Assembly: GCF_030009775.1 (NCBI RefSeq) | Contig: NZ_JASCTH010000032.1 | Coordinates: 56,764-120,763, forward strand | Source: Actinoplanes sandaracinus | GTDB taxonomy: Bacteria; Actinomycetota; Actinomycetes; Mycobacteriales; Micromonosporaceae | Length of the DNA stretch: 64,000 nt | Direction of reading: 5' to 3' | Shown here: positions 8,338 to 16,722 of the stretch, piece after piece | Layout of the letters: every line of letters starts with the position of its first letter | How positions within the stretch are numbered: the stretch's first letter is position 1 | Program-made: the position numbers and the translations under genes | The notes under the pieces: model-generated | The model's database searches: none | What the model saw: the letters and a program-made list of their open reading frames with translations, nothing else | Told to the model about the DNA's origin: nothing

Positions 8338-9211
8338 TCATACCGGCAGCGCCGACAGGCGACCGTCGCGGTGGCCGACCAGTATCCATGGCCGACTGTT
8401 GGCGTGCAGGGCGTTGATGGCTGCCGGGTTCGCGATCGCCTCAGGCAGCAGTCGTCCCTGATAGCCAGCGGTCGCATAGCCGTGCCGGTCGAGGCGCTCA
8501 CCGTCCGTACAGGTGAACACGGACCCGTCGACCACGATCGCGTTCTCGACCGATGCGGTACCCGATACCGACCAGCGGGCCACCACGCCTTCGCCGACCA
8601 CGATTTCTTTGAGCCCCCCTCACCGGCCACGTACACCCGCTCGTCGTGGACCCGCAGTCGGTGCAGGTACTCGCCCTGGTCTAGGCGCCACCGTGTCCGT
8701 CCGCCGGGGTCGTTACGTGCACACCCCCGTCGTGCCCGACCGTCACTCGGTTGCCGTTGGGCAGGTAGGCGGCCGCTCGAATGGGACCGCCGGTCTGCTC
8801 CTCGACGGTGAGCGTCCAGCCGGCGTCGCAGCCCAGCCGCACCACACCGACGCCCTCATCGGTCGCCACGTATCCCACGGCCGGGTCGTCCATCGCCGGG
8901 CTCACGTCCCAGATGATGCGAAGTCGAGCCGGGCCGTCACCGGCACGAGCAGCGCATCGGCAGACATCTCCGAGACGGCATCGAGTTGCCCGTCATCCAG
9001 GATCGAGGTCACCTCACCGGTGATCACATCCACCGTCGCCGCACACAGCCAGCTACCGCGAACGAACCGCACCACGTGGGACGCGTCGGCCGAACTCTTG
9101 GACGACGCGTACATCTGCCACCCGGCCACCGCCGGCCTCACGCAGAGCCGCATCCACCGACCGGTTGACCTGCTCCGAGGATGTCACCTCGCGTGCTGCT
9201 GCCTTGCCCAT
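8338..9211 (-). pseudogene. Broken beta-propeller/quinoprotein-like gene with several frameshifts
   Basis: Reading the minus strand from an ATG at 9211 (GGAGGAG upstream; MGKAAAREVTSS...), protein-like sequence continues through the whole interval only if the frame changes at about 9120-9150, 8900, 8690 and 8600. The pieces (AGWQMYASSK, DDPAVGYVATDEGVG, GGPIRAAAYLPNGNRVTVGH, QGEYLHRLRVHDERVYVAG, GGLKEIVVGEGVVARW, PWILVGHRDGRLSALPV) resemble repeated blades of a WD40/PQQ-type propeller. One break sits in a run of six G (near 8616), typical of indel mutation; another coincides with an in-frame TAG near 8683. With four or more lesions this is a decayed gene, not a single sequencing error. Confidence 0.6.
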
Positions 9212-10001
9212 ACTGACTCCTCCAGGTAGCCGTACGCAGCAGTAGACGCACTCCGCGACCACGCGGATGGCTCACCGGAAGAACTCTGGCCAGCGCCTGG
9301 ACGACTCCTGTAACTGTTGGAACGCCCGCTGGCAGGGTCAGAACCGACTATGAACTGTTCGCGTATTCCGGCATGATGCAGGGTCGCCTCATCGGAGCCC
9401 TCACCACAGTTCTTACCCTGGTCGTGGGTGACCGCCGGCCACCCAGCCGGCGGACGCTTCGGCCGGCTCGCCGAAGTCGCTGGCGATCTCATCCTCACTC
9501 TGATCGGCACCCGTATCCTCTGGGAACACCTCGGCGCGTTCCAGGCCGGTCAATCCAAGCGGAATCGGTCAGGCCGACCGGCCAGACCGGTGGATCTTAT
9601 CGGCGCCGCCATCCGTCTCATCGGCGTTGCCTTGATCATGCACACGCCAAGCACCACAGGTTCCCGACCGCACAGTCGTCCGCTTTGCGCCCGGTCAGGT
9701 GGGGCGGCTCTGCGCCGTGACCAGCGGGAAGGAGTAGAGGGGTCCGGTGTCCGCCGATGGTGGCTGCGGGGGGCGGGCGGGCTTTCTCCGGCGATGGGGG
9801 GGCGGCCACCCGCAACAGGGGTGCGTGCGGTGTAGGCGGCCAAACTCGCGGAGGGCAGCCAGGGCACGCGGCCGGTCAGTGCGCCGGGGCGCCATGAGTT
9901 TCAGCCGGTGCTCAGGGTGGCCCCAAGGAGGGCCGGGGAAGCTGGTCTCTCTGGAAGCAGGGTGGCCGAGCTGGTGGTGCCGCGCCGCAGATGAGGACCC
10001 G
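9212..10001. other. 790-bp stretch without a supportable gene
   Basis: A plus-strand frame around 9428-9660 has two hydrophobic-looking segments but no ribosome site and degenerates into repetitive Arg/Gly/Pro codons; it could be a remnant. I see no RNA gene or conserved element. Confidence 0.5.
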
Positions 10002-10199
10002 TCACCGTGTGACGAGCACGACCATGGCGCTGAGCAGCGTCAGTACTACTAGGGTGAAAGGGGTTGCGACGCTCCATGATCGCCGCTTGTCATCGGCGAA
10101 CGGCAGTGGCGACGCCTCGGTGGCTTCCCACTGACCGTCGCGGAGAGTCCAGTCACGGATGTGCGTCAGTGGTAGATCGGCGGGCGTCGAGTCGTTCAT
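10002..10199 (-). CDS. Small membrane protein, unknown function
   Basis: 65 residues, with a soluble acidic N-terminal part (about 1-40, HIRDWTLRDGQWEATEAS) and one C-terminal membrane segment (about 44-63) ending in Arg, so probably tail-anchored in the cytoplasmic membrane. The ATG at 10199 has AGGAGA at good spacing. It lies about 200 bp downstream of the SulP transporter gene on the same strand and could be a late member of that transcript. No family recognised. Confidence 0.55.
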   Translation of the reverse strand: MNDSTPADLPLTHIRDWTLRDGQWEATEASPLPFADDKRRSWSVATPFTLVVLTLLSAMVVLVTR

Positions 10200-10407
10200 G
10201 CCGGTTTCTCCTGTATCGGGGTCCGCAGCTGTTGCGGTCGCCAGCGGTCCGGGCGTGATTTCGGTTGTTTGGCCTACGAGGCGCGAAGGCGCGGAGGATC
10301 AAGAGCCGGAGAGGGCGATGCTGGCGTGCGCAGCGGTCGCGGACATCGATGATCCCGTCAGCGATTCGCCACCTCGCGCGTCATCCGTTGGGGCGCATGC
10401 CGACAGT

Positions 10408-12288
10408 TCACTGCTGGTGTTCTGCGGGCGTGAACAGATCAGGCCGTGCGTACTGGTCGGGCAGGGGTCTGGTGTCGAGGTAGAACCATTCGGCGGTCGG
10501 GCCGGGCTGCGCTGTCGGCACCGGTGGTGGCACCGCGAACCAGGCATCGCCCGCAGCTGCCGGGTGCGCTGTGTTGACGGTCTGGGGCAGCGGCGTGACC
10601 GCCGCATCCGCTGCCTTATAGGGGTGGCGGCCACGATGAGGTTGCGTCGAGGTGTCCTTCGACCGTGCACGTGCCGGCTCGGCCGCACCGTCCGGGTGCG
10701 GATTGAACAGCTCGACGCGCCTGCCGGTTGCTCGTTGCTGGGCGACGAACTCGTCGATCTGGGAGCGGCAGGCGTGGTCGAGATGGGTGATGCCGGTTAT
10801 GTCGAGGCGGATCCGCGGCTTGTCGGAGGCGGTCGCCTCCTCCAAGGCGTCGATCAGTTGGGGCAGGCGCAGGAAGGTGCTGTTGCCGGCCATGACGAGG
10901 GTGATGGTGTCCTCGCTGAGGTGCCGCTTGATGGAGGTCTTCGACATGCGGAGCGCGACGAGGATGACTCCAGCGGCGAGGCCGAAGAGCGCTCCCTCGA
11001 GCAGCGCCGTGGCGACGATGACCAGGGTGGTCAGCGTCATGACGGCGAACTCGCCGCGGTCCTGGCGCCACATCTTGGGGAACTCCGCCGGTGCGAGGAG
11101 TTTCCAGCCGCTGTGCACCAGGACGCCGGCGAGGACGCAGATCGGGATCAGCGCGAGAACCTGCGGCAGGACGACGGCGAACGCGAGCAGCCACAGGCCG
11201 TGCAGCGTGCGTGAGGCTCGAGTCTTGGCGCCGGCCTGCACATTCGCGGAGCTACGGGCGACCACCGCGGTCACCGGTAGGGCGCCGAGGAGGCCGCAGA
11301 GGGTGTTGCCGGCGCCTTGAGCGATGAGCTCACTGTTGTACTGGGTGCGCGGGCCGCTGTGCATGCGGTCTACCGCTGCCGCAGTGAACAGGCTCTCCGC
11401 CGAGGCGATGATGGTGAAAGTGAGGATCGCGCCGAGGATCGCCGGGTCCGCCAGACCGGCCAATTGCGCCGCCCCGGGCACCTGGACGGAGTCCAGCAGA
11501 CTGCCGACCTGCAACGTCCGGATATCAACACCAGGCAGGGCGGCGACCGCCATACCCACGGCCACGGCCACCAACGCGGCGGGGATCTTGTTGACCGGTC
11601 CGGGCACCTTCTTCCACAGCGCGCTCAACACGATGGTCAGCACACCGAGCCCAGCTGCGATCAGTGTCTGCGGGTTGGCGAACGTTGCGGCGAGCAGGTT
11701 GGGGATGCCGGCGATGTTCTCCAGGGCCTTGCCGGGTGCTTTCGCGTCCACCAGGGGATATGCCTGGCTGAACATCAAGGGCAGGCCGATCCCGGCGAGC
11801 ATGCCCTGCACCACGGCCACGGAGATGGCTTGGAACATCCGGCCCAACCGGATGAGGCCGAGGACGATCTGCAGGAGGCCGCATCCCAGGACGATGACAC
11901 CGAGCATCGCGACGCCGTGTTCCAGCACGGTGTCGGCGACCAGTGCGGCGAGACCGGCGGCGGGACCGCTGACCTGCAGGGTGCTGCCGCGGGCCGCGCC
12001 GACGACGAGGCCGCCCACGACGCCGGAGATGATGCCCAGTTCAGCGGGAACGCCGGAGGCCACCGCTACGCCGATGCACAACGGCAGAGCGACGAGGAAC
12101 ACCACCAGTGAGGCGGTGAACTCGGTGGCGTAGTCGATACGGGGAGCCGCCGCCTTCCCCGGCGCGCGGACACTCGCTGGCCCGGGTGGATGCGGTCGCT
12201 GCCGTGGCGGATAGCTGCCCGCACCCATCGCCGGCCAGGGCCCCGGCTCGCCCCGCGACATCGTGCTGCGCCCGTGCCGGCCGCTCAT
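10408..12288 (-). CDS. SulP-family anion (probably bicarbonate) transporter with STAS domain
   Basis: 626 residues. The N-terminal 55 or so are Pro/Gly/Arg-rich; then come the many membrane segments of the SulP family (starting FTASLVVFLVALPLCIGVA), and a C-terminal STAS domain (about 455-540, LRLPQLIDALEEA ... LDITGITHLDHAC in pieces). A Pro-rich tail of about 80 residues follows. SulP proteins carry sulfate, bicarbonate or other anions. The start ATG at 12288 overlaps the TGA of the carbonic anhydrase gene (ATGA), so the two are translationally coupled; SulP plus beta-carbonic anhydrase is the usual sign of bicarbonate uptake. An in-frame start 129 bp further upstream is rejected because it lies inside the carbonic anhydrase frame. 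Confidence 0.9.
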   Translation of the reverse strand: MSGRHGRSTMSRGEPGPWPAMGAGSYPPRQRPHPPGPASVRAPGKAAAPRIDYATEFTASLVVFLVALPLCIGVAVASGVPAELGIISGVVGGLVVGAARGSTLQVSGPAAGLAALVADTVLEHGVAMLGVIVLGCGLLQIVLGLIRLGRMFQAISVAVVQGMLAGIGLPLMFSQAYPLVDAKAPGKALENIAGIPNLLAATFANPQTLIAAGLGVLTIVLSALWKKVPGPVNKIPAALVAVAVGMAVAALPGVDIRTLQVGSLLDSVQVPGAAQLAGLADPAILGAILTFTIIASAESLFTAAAVDRMHSGPRTQYNSELIAQGAGNTLCGLLGALPVTAVVARSSANVQAGAKTRASRTLHGLWLLAFAVVLPQVLALIPICVLAGVLVHSGWKLLAPAEFPKMWRQDRGEFAVMTLTTLVIVATALLEGALFGLAAGVILVALRMSKTSIKRHLSEDTITLVMAGNSTFLRLPQLIDALEEATASDKPRIRLDITGITHLDHACRSQIDEFVAQQRATGRRVELFNPHPDGAAEPARARSKDTSTQPHRGRHPYKAADAAVTPLPQTVNTAHPAAAGDAWFAVPPPVPTAQPGPTAEWFYLDTRPLPDQYARPDLFTPAEHQQ

Positions 12289-12902
12289 CCGGCATGCACC
12301 CGGAACGAGCCGTCGTCGCCCAGCTCGTGCACCTGCCCGGTGTCGACCTCGTAGTACCAGCCGTGCAGCTGCAACCGGTCTTCGTCCAGCAGGCGACGGG
12401 CGCTGGGGTAGGCACATAGAACGCTCAGCTGATGACGGACGTTGAGCTGCACAATGTCGGACATCGCCGGGTCCGCCTCATCCTGGTTCTGAGCCGGCGG
12501 AATGACCGAGGCGAGGGCGGGGCGGGCCAGGTCAAGCCATGCACCGACCGCGGGAAGCCCGGACAGGTCCGTCGCCTTCTTCAACGCTCCCATGGCGCCG
12601 CAGTGTGAATGACCGCACACAACAACGTGTTGAACCTTGAGCACTTCCAACGCGTACTCGATGGTGGCGGCTTCTCCTGAAGCCCCCGCTTTGCTGTGCG
12701 GCGCGACGATGTTGCCCGCATTACGCAATTCGAAGACCTCACCTGGACGTGCGCCCATGATGAGGGCAGGAATGATACGAGAGTCCGAGCAGGAAATGAA
12801 CAGCACCTGCGGCTGCTGCCCTTCCGCCAACTTCCGGTATGCGCTTCCCTCGAAGCTGGCTTGACGCTGGAACGAGCGCGCACGCTGCAGCAACTCATGC
12901 AT
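12285..12902 (-). CDS. Beta-class carbonic anhydrase
   Basis: 205 residues; interconverts CO2 and bicarbonate in the cytoplasm. The zinc-site residues are all present: Cys38 and Asp40 (in ISCSDSRI), His98 and Cys101 (in VCGHSHCGAM); Arg42 pairs with Asp40 as in active enzymes. Length is normal for the family. The ATG at 12902 has AGGAGG four bases upstream. The 3' end overlaps the SulP gene by 4 bases. Its promoter region (12903-13140) is shared with a divergent two-component operon and contains a 9-bp inverted repeat. Confidence 0.95.
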   Translation of the reverse strand: MHELLQRARSFQRQASFEGSAYRKLAEGQQPQVLFISCSDSRIIPALIMGARPGEVFELRNAGNIVAPHSKAGASGEAATIEYALEVLKVQHVVVCGHSHCGAMGALKKATDLSGLPAVGAWLDLARPALASVIPPAQNQDEADPAMSDIVQLNVRHQLSVLCAYPSARRLLDEDRLQLHGWYYEVDTGQVHELGDDGSFRVHAG

Positions 12903-12962
12903 GATGCCTCCTGGATAAGGGCCGTGATCGATAGCAACGACCCTAGGCCGGGGACATGCAGG

Positions 12963-13046
12963 GGAAGGTTAGAGCAACACTAAAGCCTCGCCAAAACGGC
13001 ACCATATTTTCCATCCAGTAGAGAAATCCTCCATTCTTAACCTTCC
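12963..13046. promoter_or_regulatory. Inverted repeat flanking the carbonic anhydrase / response regulator divergent promoter region
   Basis: GGAAGGTTA at 12963-12971 and its exact reverse complement TAACCTTCC at 13038-13046 bracket a visibly AT-richer 66-bp stretch between two divergent operons. Possible operator for the regulator encoded at 13141; the spacing (about 75 bp centre to centre, near seven helical turns) would permit looping. Confidence 0.4.
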
Positions 13047-13140
13047 GAGAGAGCGAGGCTCGGTGTTGAATCCACAGCGGGGTACTGTGGCGCCTCCGCC
13101 ATGGGTTCTCGACAACCGATTCCAGAAAGAAGGCGTGTGC

Positions 13141-14073
13141 ATGACCGTACGGGTGCTGCTCATCGAAGACGACGAGACGATTGCCGAACCGCTCGTCGAA
13201 GGGCTGCAGAGTTACGGCATGTCCGTACGGTGGCTCGCCACCGGCGCTGACGGACTCCGCGGACCCTACGGCGACATCGTCCTTCTCGACCTCGGCCTGC
13301 CGGACATGGACGGCATCGACGTCTGCCGCGGCATCCGGCAGGCTTCCGACGTCCCGGTCATCATCCTCACCGCACGCGGCGAAGAGACCGACCGGGTCCT
13401 CGGCCTGGAACTCGGAGCCGACGACTACCTGGCGAAACCCATCAGCCTGCGCGAACTGATCGCCCGCATCCGCGCCGTCACCCGCCGCACCCGCAACACC
13501 AGCTCCGCGGCCATGGCACCCGCTGCGCCCGTCTCATCCGCACCCGTGGCACCGGCGGCAACTTCCGGCTCGGTGCCGTACCAGCCGACGGCACCGGACC
13601 ATTCGTACACCTACGCGCAGTTCCCTCCGGCGGCACATCCGTACGCCGCACTCAACACGCCGTCAGTCGACGGATACGGATCGGGTGCCGCGCCCGTATC
13701 CGCGGCTTTCACCGAGCCGGACCACGGGACGCCGGGCCCACTGGCCGTGGACCGGCGCACCCGCCAGGTGTGGGTCGGCGGCTCGCTGACCGCGCTGACG
13801 CCGAAAGAATTCGAGCTGCTCGCTCTGCTGTGCGAGGATCCCGGCGCGGTGTACTCCCGTCAGCAAATTCTCGACCGGGTCTGGGATCCCCACTACCACG
13901 GTCCCACCAAGACTCTCGACGTCCACGTAGCGACACTGCGGCGCAAGCTCGGTGATCCGGCTTGGATCCAGACCGTACGCGGGGTGGGCTTCCGCCTTGC
14001 CGTCAGCGCCGGCCAGCAGCAGGCCGGCAATGCGAACCGTTATGCGAGCCCACGGGCAGCGCTGTACCGATGA
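13141..14073 (+). CDS. Response regulator, OmpR/PhoB family, with an unusually long Ala/Pro/Tyr-rich linker
   Basis: 310 residues against the usual ~230. Receiver: EDD acidic pocket (9-11), Asp50 (VLLDLGLPD), Lys99. DNA-binding winged helix from about residue 199 (LTALTPKEFELLALLCEDPG ... LDVHVATLRRKLGDP in pieces). Between them residues ~119-198 form a low-complexity stretch rich in Ala, Pro, Ser, Thr and Tyr, absent from the paralogue at 7629. Start ATG at 13141 begins directly at the receiver. The stop overlaps the start of the kinase gene (ATGA), so the pair is an operon. Confidence 0.93.
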   Translation: MTVRVLLIEDDETIAEPLVEGLQSYGMSVRWLATGADGLRGPYGDIVLLDLGLPDMDGIDVCRGIRQASDVPVIILTARGEETDRVLGLELGADDYLAKPISLRELIARIRAVTRRTRNTSSAAMAPAAPVSSAPVAPAATSGSVPYQPTAPDHSYTYAQFPPAAHPYAALNTPSVDGYGSGAAPVSAAFTEPDHGTPGPLAVDRRTRQVWVGGSLTALTPKEFELLALLCEDPGAVYSRQQILDRVWDPHYHGPTKTLDVHVATLRRKLGDPAWIQTVRGVGFRLAVSAGQQQAGNANRYASPRAALYR

Positions 14074-15647
14074 CCCGTCGTCTGCTGTTGAGCTATCTGA
14101 GCATCGCGGTGCTGGTCCTGCTCTGCCTGGAGATTCCGCTGGGCTACCTGTACTCGCAGGCGGAACGCGACCGTCTCATCAACGCCGCCCACGACGAAGC
14201 CGAATCCCTGGCCGCCTTCACGGAACTGTCCATGGACACCGGCCGCGCGGCCCGTGAGCTGCCCCGCCGTGTGAGAGCCGACGCCGATCGCATCGGCGGA
14301 CAGGTGAGCGTGATCGGCCGTAACGGAACGCTGATCACCTCCTCCACTCCGATGTCGCGGATGCAGGCGAGCGACGCGGCCGGCCGCCCGGAGGTCGTCG
14401 CAGCCCTGGCCGGCGACCAGTCCACCAACGTGCAGACTTCGCGGATCGGCGGTGTGCAGTACCTGTCCGTAGCCGTACCGGTCGGCCACAGCACGCCACC
14501 TACCGCCGCCGTACACATCACCGTGCCCACCGACATCGTGCACGGCCGGGTACACCAGGTTTGGCTACTCCTCGCCTTCATCGGCCTCCTGGTACTGGCC
14601 GCCGTCACCGGGGTGGCCTTCGCTGTCGCCCGATGGACCGGACGCCCGATCCGCCAACTGCAACAGGCCGCCGTCCAACTCGCCCACGGCAGCCTGTCTG
14701 GCCCGGTGACGGTCACCGCGGGTCCGCCTGAAGTTAAGAGCCTCGCTGCCACGTTCAACCAGACCGCCGCCCGCCTGGAGAACCTGCTGACCGCTCAACG
14801 CGCTTTCGCCGGTGAGGCGTCCCATCAGCTCAAGACGCCTCTCGCCGCGCTGCGGCTGCGCTTGGACAACCTGGAACGCTCCATCGCCGACGACGGCCGC
14901 GGTGGCCTGAGCGCCGCGCAAACCGAGATCGACCGGCTCGCCCACATGGTCGACGGCCTGCTCGCGATGGCCCGCCTGGAAGAGAACGCCGCACAACGTA
15001 AACCTGTCGAGCTGGAGCAGGCCTGCATGGAACGGCACTACACCTGGGCGCCCGTGTTCCACCGACAAGGTGTTTCACTCACATGCTCAAGCCCCGGCGT
15101 CGGGCCGGTCCTGGCACTGCCCGGCGCCATCGAACAAATACTCGACAACCTGCTCTCTAACGCCTTGCGGCACTCACCAGCAGGAACCACGGTCACTGTT
15201 CTGCTGCACCACCGTCCTGCCGAGCGCCGACGGCGCTCACTCGACCAGCATGCTGCTCGGGTGGAACTGCATGTGATTGACGAAGGTCCCGGCATGACAG
15301 ATGAGCAGCGCCGTCGCGCCTTCGACCGCTTCTGGCGCGCCCCCGACGCACCCAAGGGCGGCAGCGGACTCGGCCTGGCACTCGTGCAGCGACTGGTGCA
15401 CGCCAGCGGTGGCGACGTCACACTGCACCGCTCCGCCAGCGACGGCCTCGAGGTCATCGTCAGCTTGCCCTGTGCCGACCCCCTCCCCACTGCCGCCCCC
15501 GATATCGCCACCACAGTGACCGGCCGGCAATCGCCCGCATCGCATCCGCTCCTACCCCGAGACGTCGGCCCCACCGGCTTTCCACACACCGTCAGCCCCA
15601 TCAACCGACGCAGCTCGCGCCGTGGGGAACACCGCGTCGCCGGCTGA
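14070..15647 (+). CDS. Sensor histidine kinase, HAMP/HisKA type, partner of the 13141 regulator
   Basis: 525 residues: membrane segments near 8-28 and 160-185 around an extracytoplasmic sensor, HAMP, HisKA with phospho-acceptor His in EASHQLKTPL, ATPase domain with N-box DNLLSNAL, G1 VIDEGPGM, G2 GGSGLGLALV. The C-terminal ~60 residues after the ATPase domain are a Pro/Ser/Arg-rich tail. Domain order and local sequence match the kinase at 6199-7536, so the two systems are paralogues. Translationally coupled to the regulator by a 4-base overlap. Confidence 0.93.
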   Translation: MTRRLLLSYLSIAVLVLLCLEIPLGYLYSQAERDRLINAAHDEAESLAAFTELSMDTGRAARELPRRVRADADRIGGQVSVIGRNGTLITSSTPMSRMQASDAAGRPEVVAALAGDQSTNVQTSRIGGVQYLSVAVPVGHSTPPTAAVHITVPTDIVHGRVHQVWLLLAFIGLLVLAAVTGVAFAVARWTGRPIRQLQQAAVQLAHGSLSGPVTVTAGPPEVKSLAATFNQTAARLENLLTAQRAFAGEASHQLKTPLAALRLRLDNLERSIADDGRGGLSAAQTEIDRLAHMVDGLLAMARLEENAAQRKPVELEQACMERHYTWAPVFHRQGVSLTCSSPGVGPVLALPGAIEQILDNLLSNALRHSPAGTTVTVLLHHRPAERRRRSLDQHAARVELHVIDEGPGMTDEQRRRAFDRFWRAPDAPKGGSGLGLALVQRLVHASGGDVTLHRSASDGLEVIVSLPCADPLPTAAPDIATTVTGRQSPASHPLLPRDVGPTGFPHTVSPINRRSSRRGEHRVAG

Positions 15648-15895
15648 AATGACAGCGGATCAAGCCGGCCGTGAACCCGACAAGGGCCGGGCTGACAGGC
15701 TCAGGCAGATAACGGCGCGCCCACGCACCGGTCAACGCCGCTACATAGCCGGCCTGCCGCGGATCGGTGACGGCGTGGTCCACTCTGTCGAGCGCAATGA
15801 ACGATTTCGGGTGCGCAGCCGCGGCGAAGACCCGCCGCGCCTCATCAGCGCTCACGACCGGGTCACGGGGCGCGTGCAGCACAAGCAGCGGGCCA
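15601..15895 (-). pseudogene. C-terminal fragment of an alpha/beta hydrolase
   Basis: The minus strand reads GPLLVLHAPRDPVVSADEA, then RRVFAAAAHPKSFIALDRVDH, which is the acid/histidine end of an alpha/beta hydrolase (the family often fused to OsmC in actinobacteria). The Asp in HAPRDP and the His in DRVDH correspond to the catalytic acid and base. Homology stops abruptly at about 15895 where IS5-type transposase sequence begins on the other strand, so the gene was cut by an insertion followed by deletion. The tail overlaps the 3' end of the kinase gene. Confidence 0.6.
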
Positions 15896-15901
15896 GCGTG
15901 G

Positions 15902-16253
15902 TGACAGCCCGCAGTTCATCGCGGTGCTGGAAGGCATCCGGGTGCCCCGGCCGGTCGGTCGGCCGAGGACCCGGCCGGACCGTGCCTTGGCGGACAAGGC
16001 GTACACCTCCCGCGCGAACCGGCGTTACCTGCGCCGCCGCGGTATCAAGGCGACCATCCCGAGCAAGGCCGACCAGGACGCGAACCGACGCAAACTCGGG
16101 TCGAAGGGCGGTCGGCCACCGTCCTTCGACCCCGAGTTGTACAAGCAGCGGCACGCTGTCGAGTGCGGCATCAACCGCCTCAAACGCCTCGGACACGTGT
16201 CCGAGGCTTTCGTGTCTTTCAAGGTCACTCCGCCCCTAGAGCGCGACCCGTAG
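15902..16253 (+). pseudogene. IS5-family transposase, C-terminal fragment
   Basis: From about 15902 the frame reads DSPQFIAVLEGIRVP, then GRPRTRPDRALADKAYTS, RYLRRRGIKATIPSK and ELYKQRHAVECGINRLKR: the C-terminal catalytic half of an IS5-type DDE transposase, including the final Glu region (ECGINRLK). The N-terminal half is missing and after INRLKR the sequence departs from the family at exactly the point where a perfect palindrome begins (16186). A dead element remnant. Confidence 0.8.
16186..16219 (+). terminator. Strong Rho-independent-type terminator hairpin
   Basis: A perfect 22-base palindrome at 16186-16207 (arms GCCTCGGACAC / GTGTCCGAGGC) is followed by CTTTCGTGTCTTTC. It would stop plus-strand transcription coming through the transposase fragment and faces the convergent receiver gene at 16275. 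A shorter loop forms when the central bases are unpaired. Confidence 0.6.
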
Positions 16254-16274
16254 TTCTTCGCTGTTAGCGGAGGT

Positions 16275-16655
16275 TTAGGCGGGGCGCGGTCGGCGGTGCA
16301 TCAATGCGTCGTGTACGGCGTCGCGAAGTTCCGACGGCAGGAACGGTTTGCGCACGATCCGGTCGCCGTCTTGAAGCGTGTCGGCGGCTTGCTCCGAGGT
16401 GACGGAGCCAGTGGCCATGACGACGGGAATGTCTTCGGTATCGGGTGTAGTGAGTAGTTCCGCGCGTGCTTGGAGGCCCGTCATTCCTGGCATTTCGTTG
16501 TCGGTCACGACAGCGTCCGGGTGCTGGGCCCGGACCTCAGTGACCAGCTCGTGGCCGTCGTTGCACAGGTCCATCGTGTGGCCTGCGCGGGTCAGCACTC
16601 TCTCGACCACCCGGCGGACGCTGGGGTCATCGTCGGCCGCCACGATATGACTCAT
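16275..16655 (-). CDS. Single-domain response regulator (receiver only)
   Basis: 126 residues, a stand-alone receiver with acidic pocket DDD (8-10), phospho-acceptor Asp52 (VVTDNEMPGMTG), Thr/Ser switch region (ATGSV) and Lys in RKPFLPSE. No output domain, so it acts by protein-protein contact or as a phosphate relay. The ATG at 16655 begins at the receiver; an upstream in-frame ATG would overlap the hybrid kinase gene end. It lies 67 bp downstream of the hybrid kinase (16723-18738) on the same strand and is likely its phospho-partner or co-regulated (inference). Confidence 0.88.
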   Translation of the reverse strand: MSHIVAADDDPSVRRVVERVLTRAGHTMDLCNDGHELVTEVRAQHPDAVVTDNEMPGMTGLQARAELLTTPDTEDIPVVMATGSVTSEQAADTLQDGDRIVRKPFLPSELRDAVHDALMHRRPRPA

Positions 16656-16722
16656 GGGGAACCTACCTTCTGCTGTGTTCTGCTGCCGGAAGGGCTTCGA
16701 GAGCCCCTGCTGTGAGTTGTCA

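Noticed and set aside
9428..9835. Plus-strand frame with two hydrophobic patches
   Set aside because: No ribosome site and the second half is repetitive Arg/Gly; not enough to call a gene.
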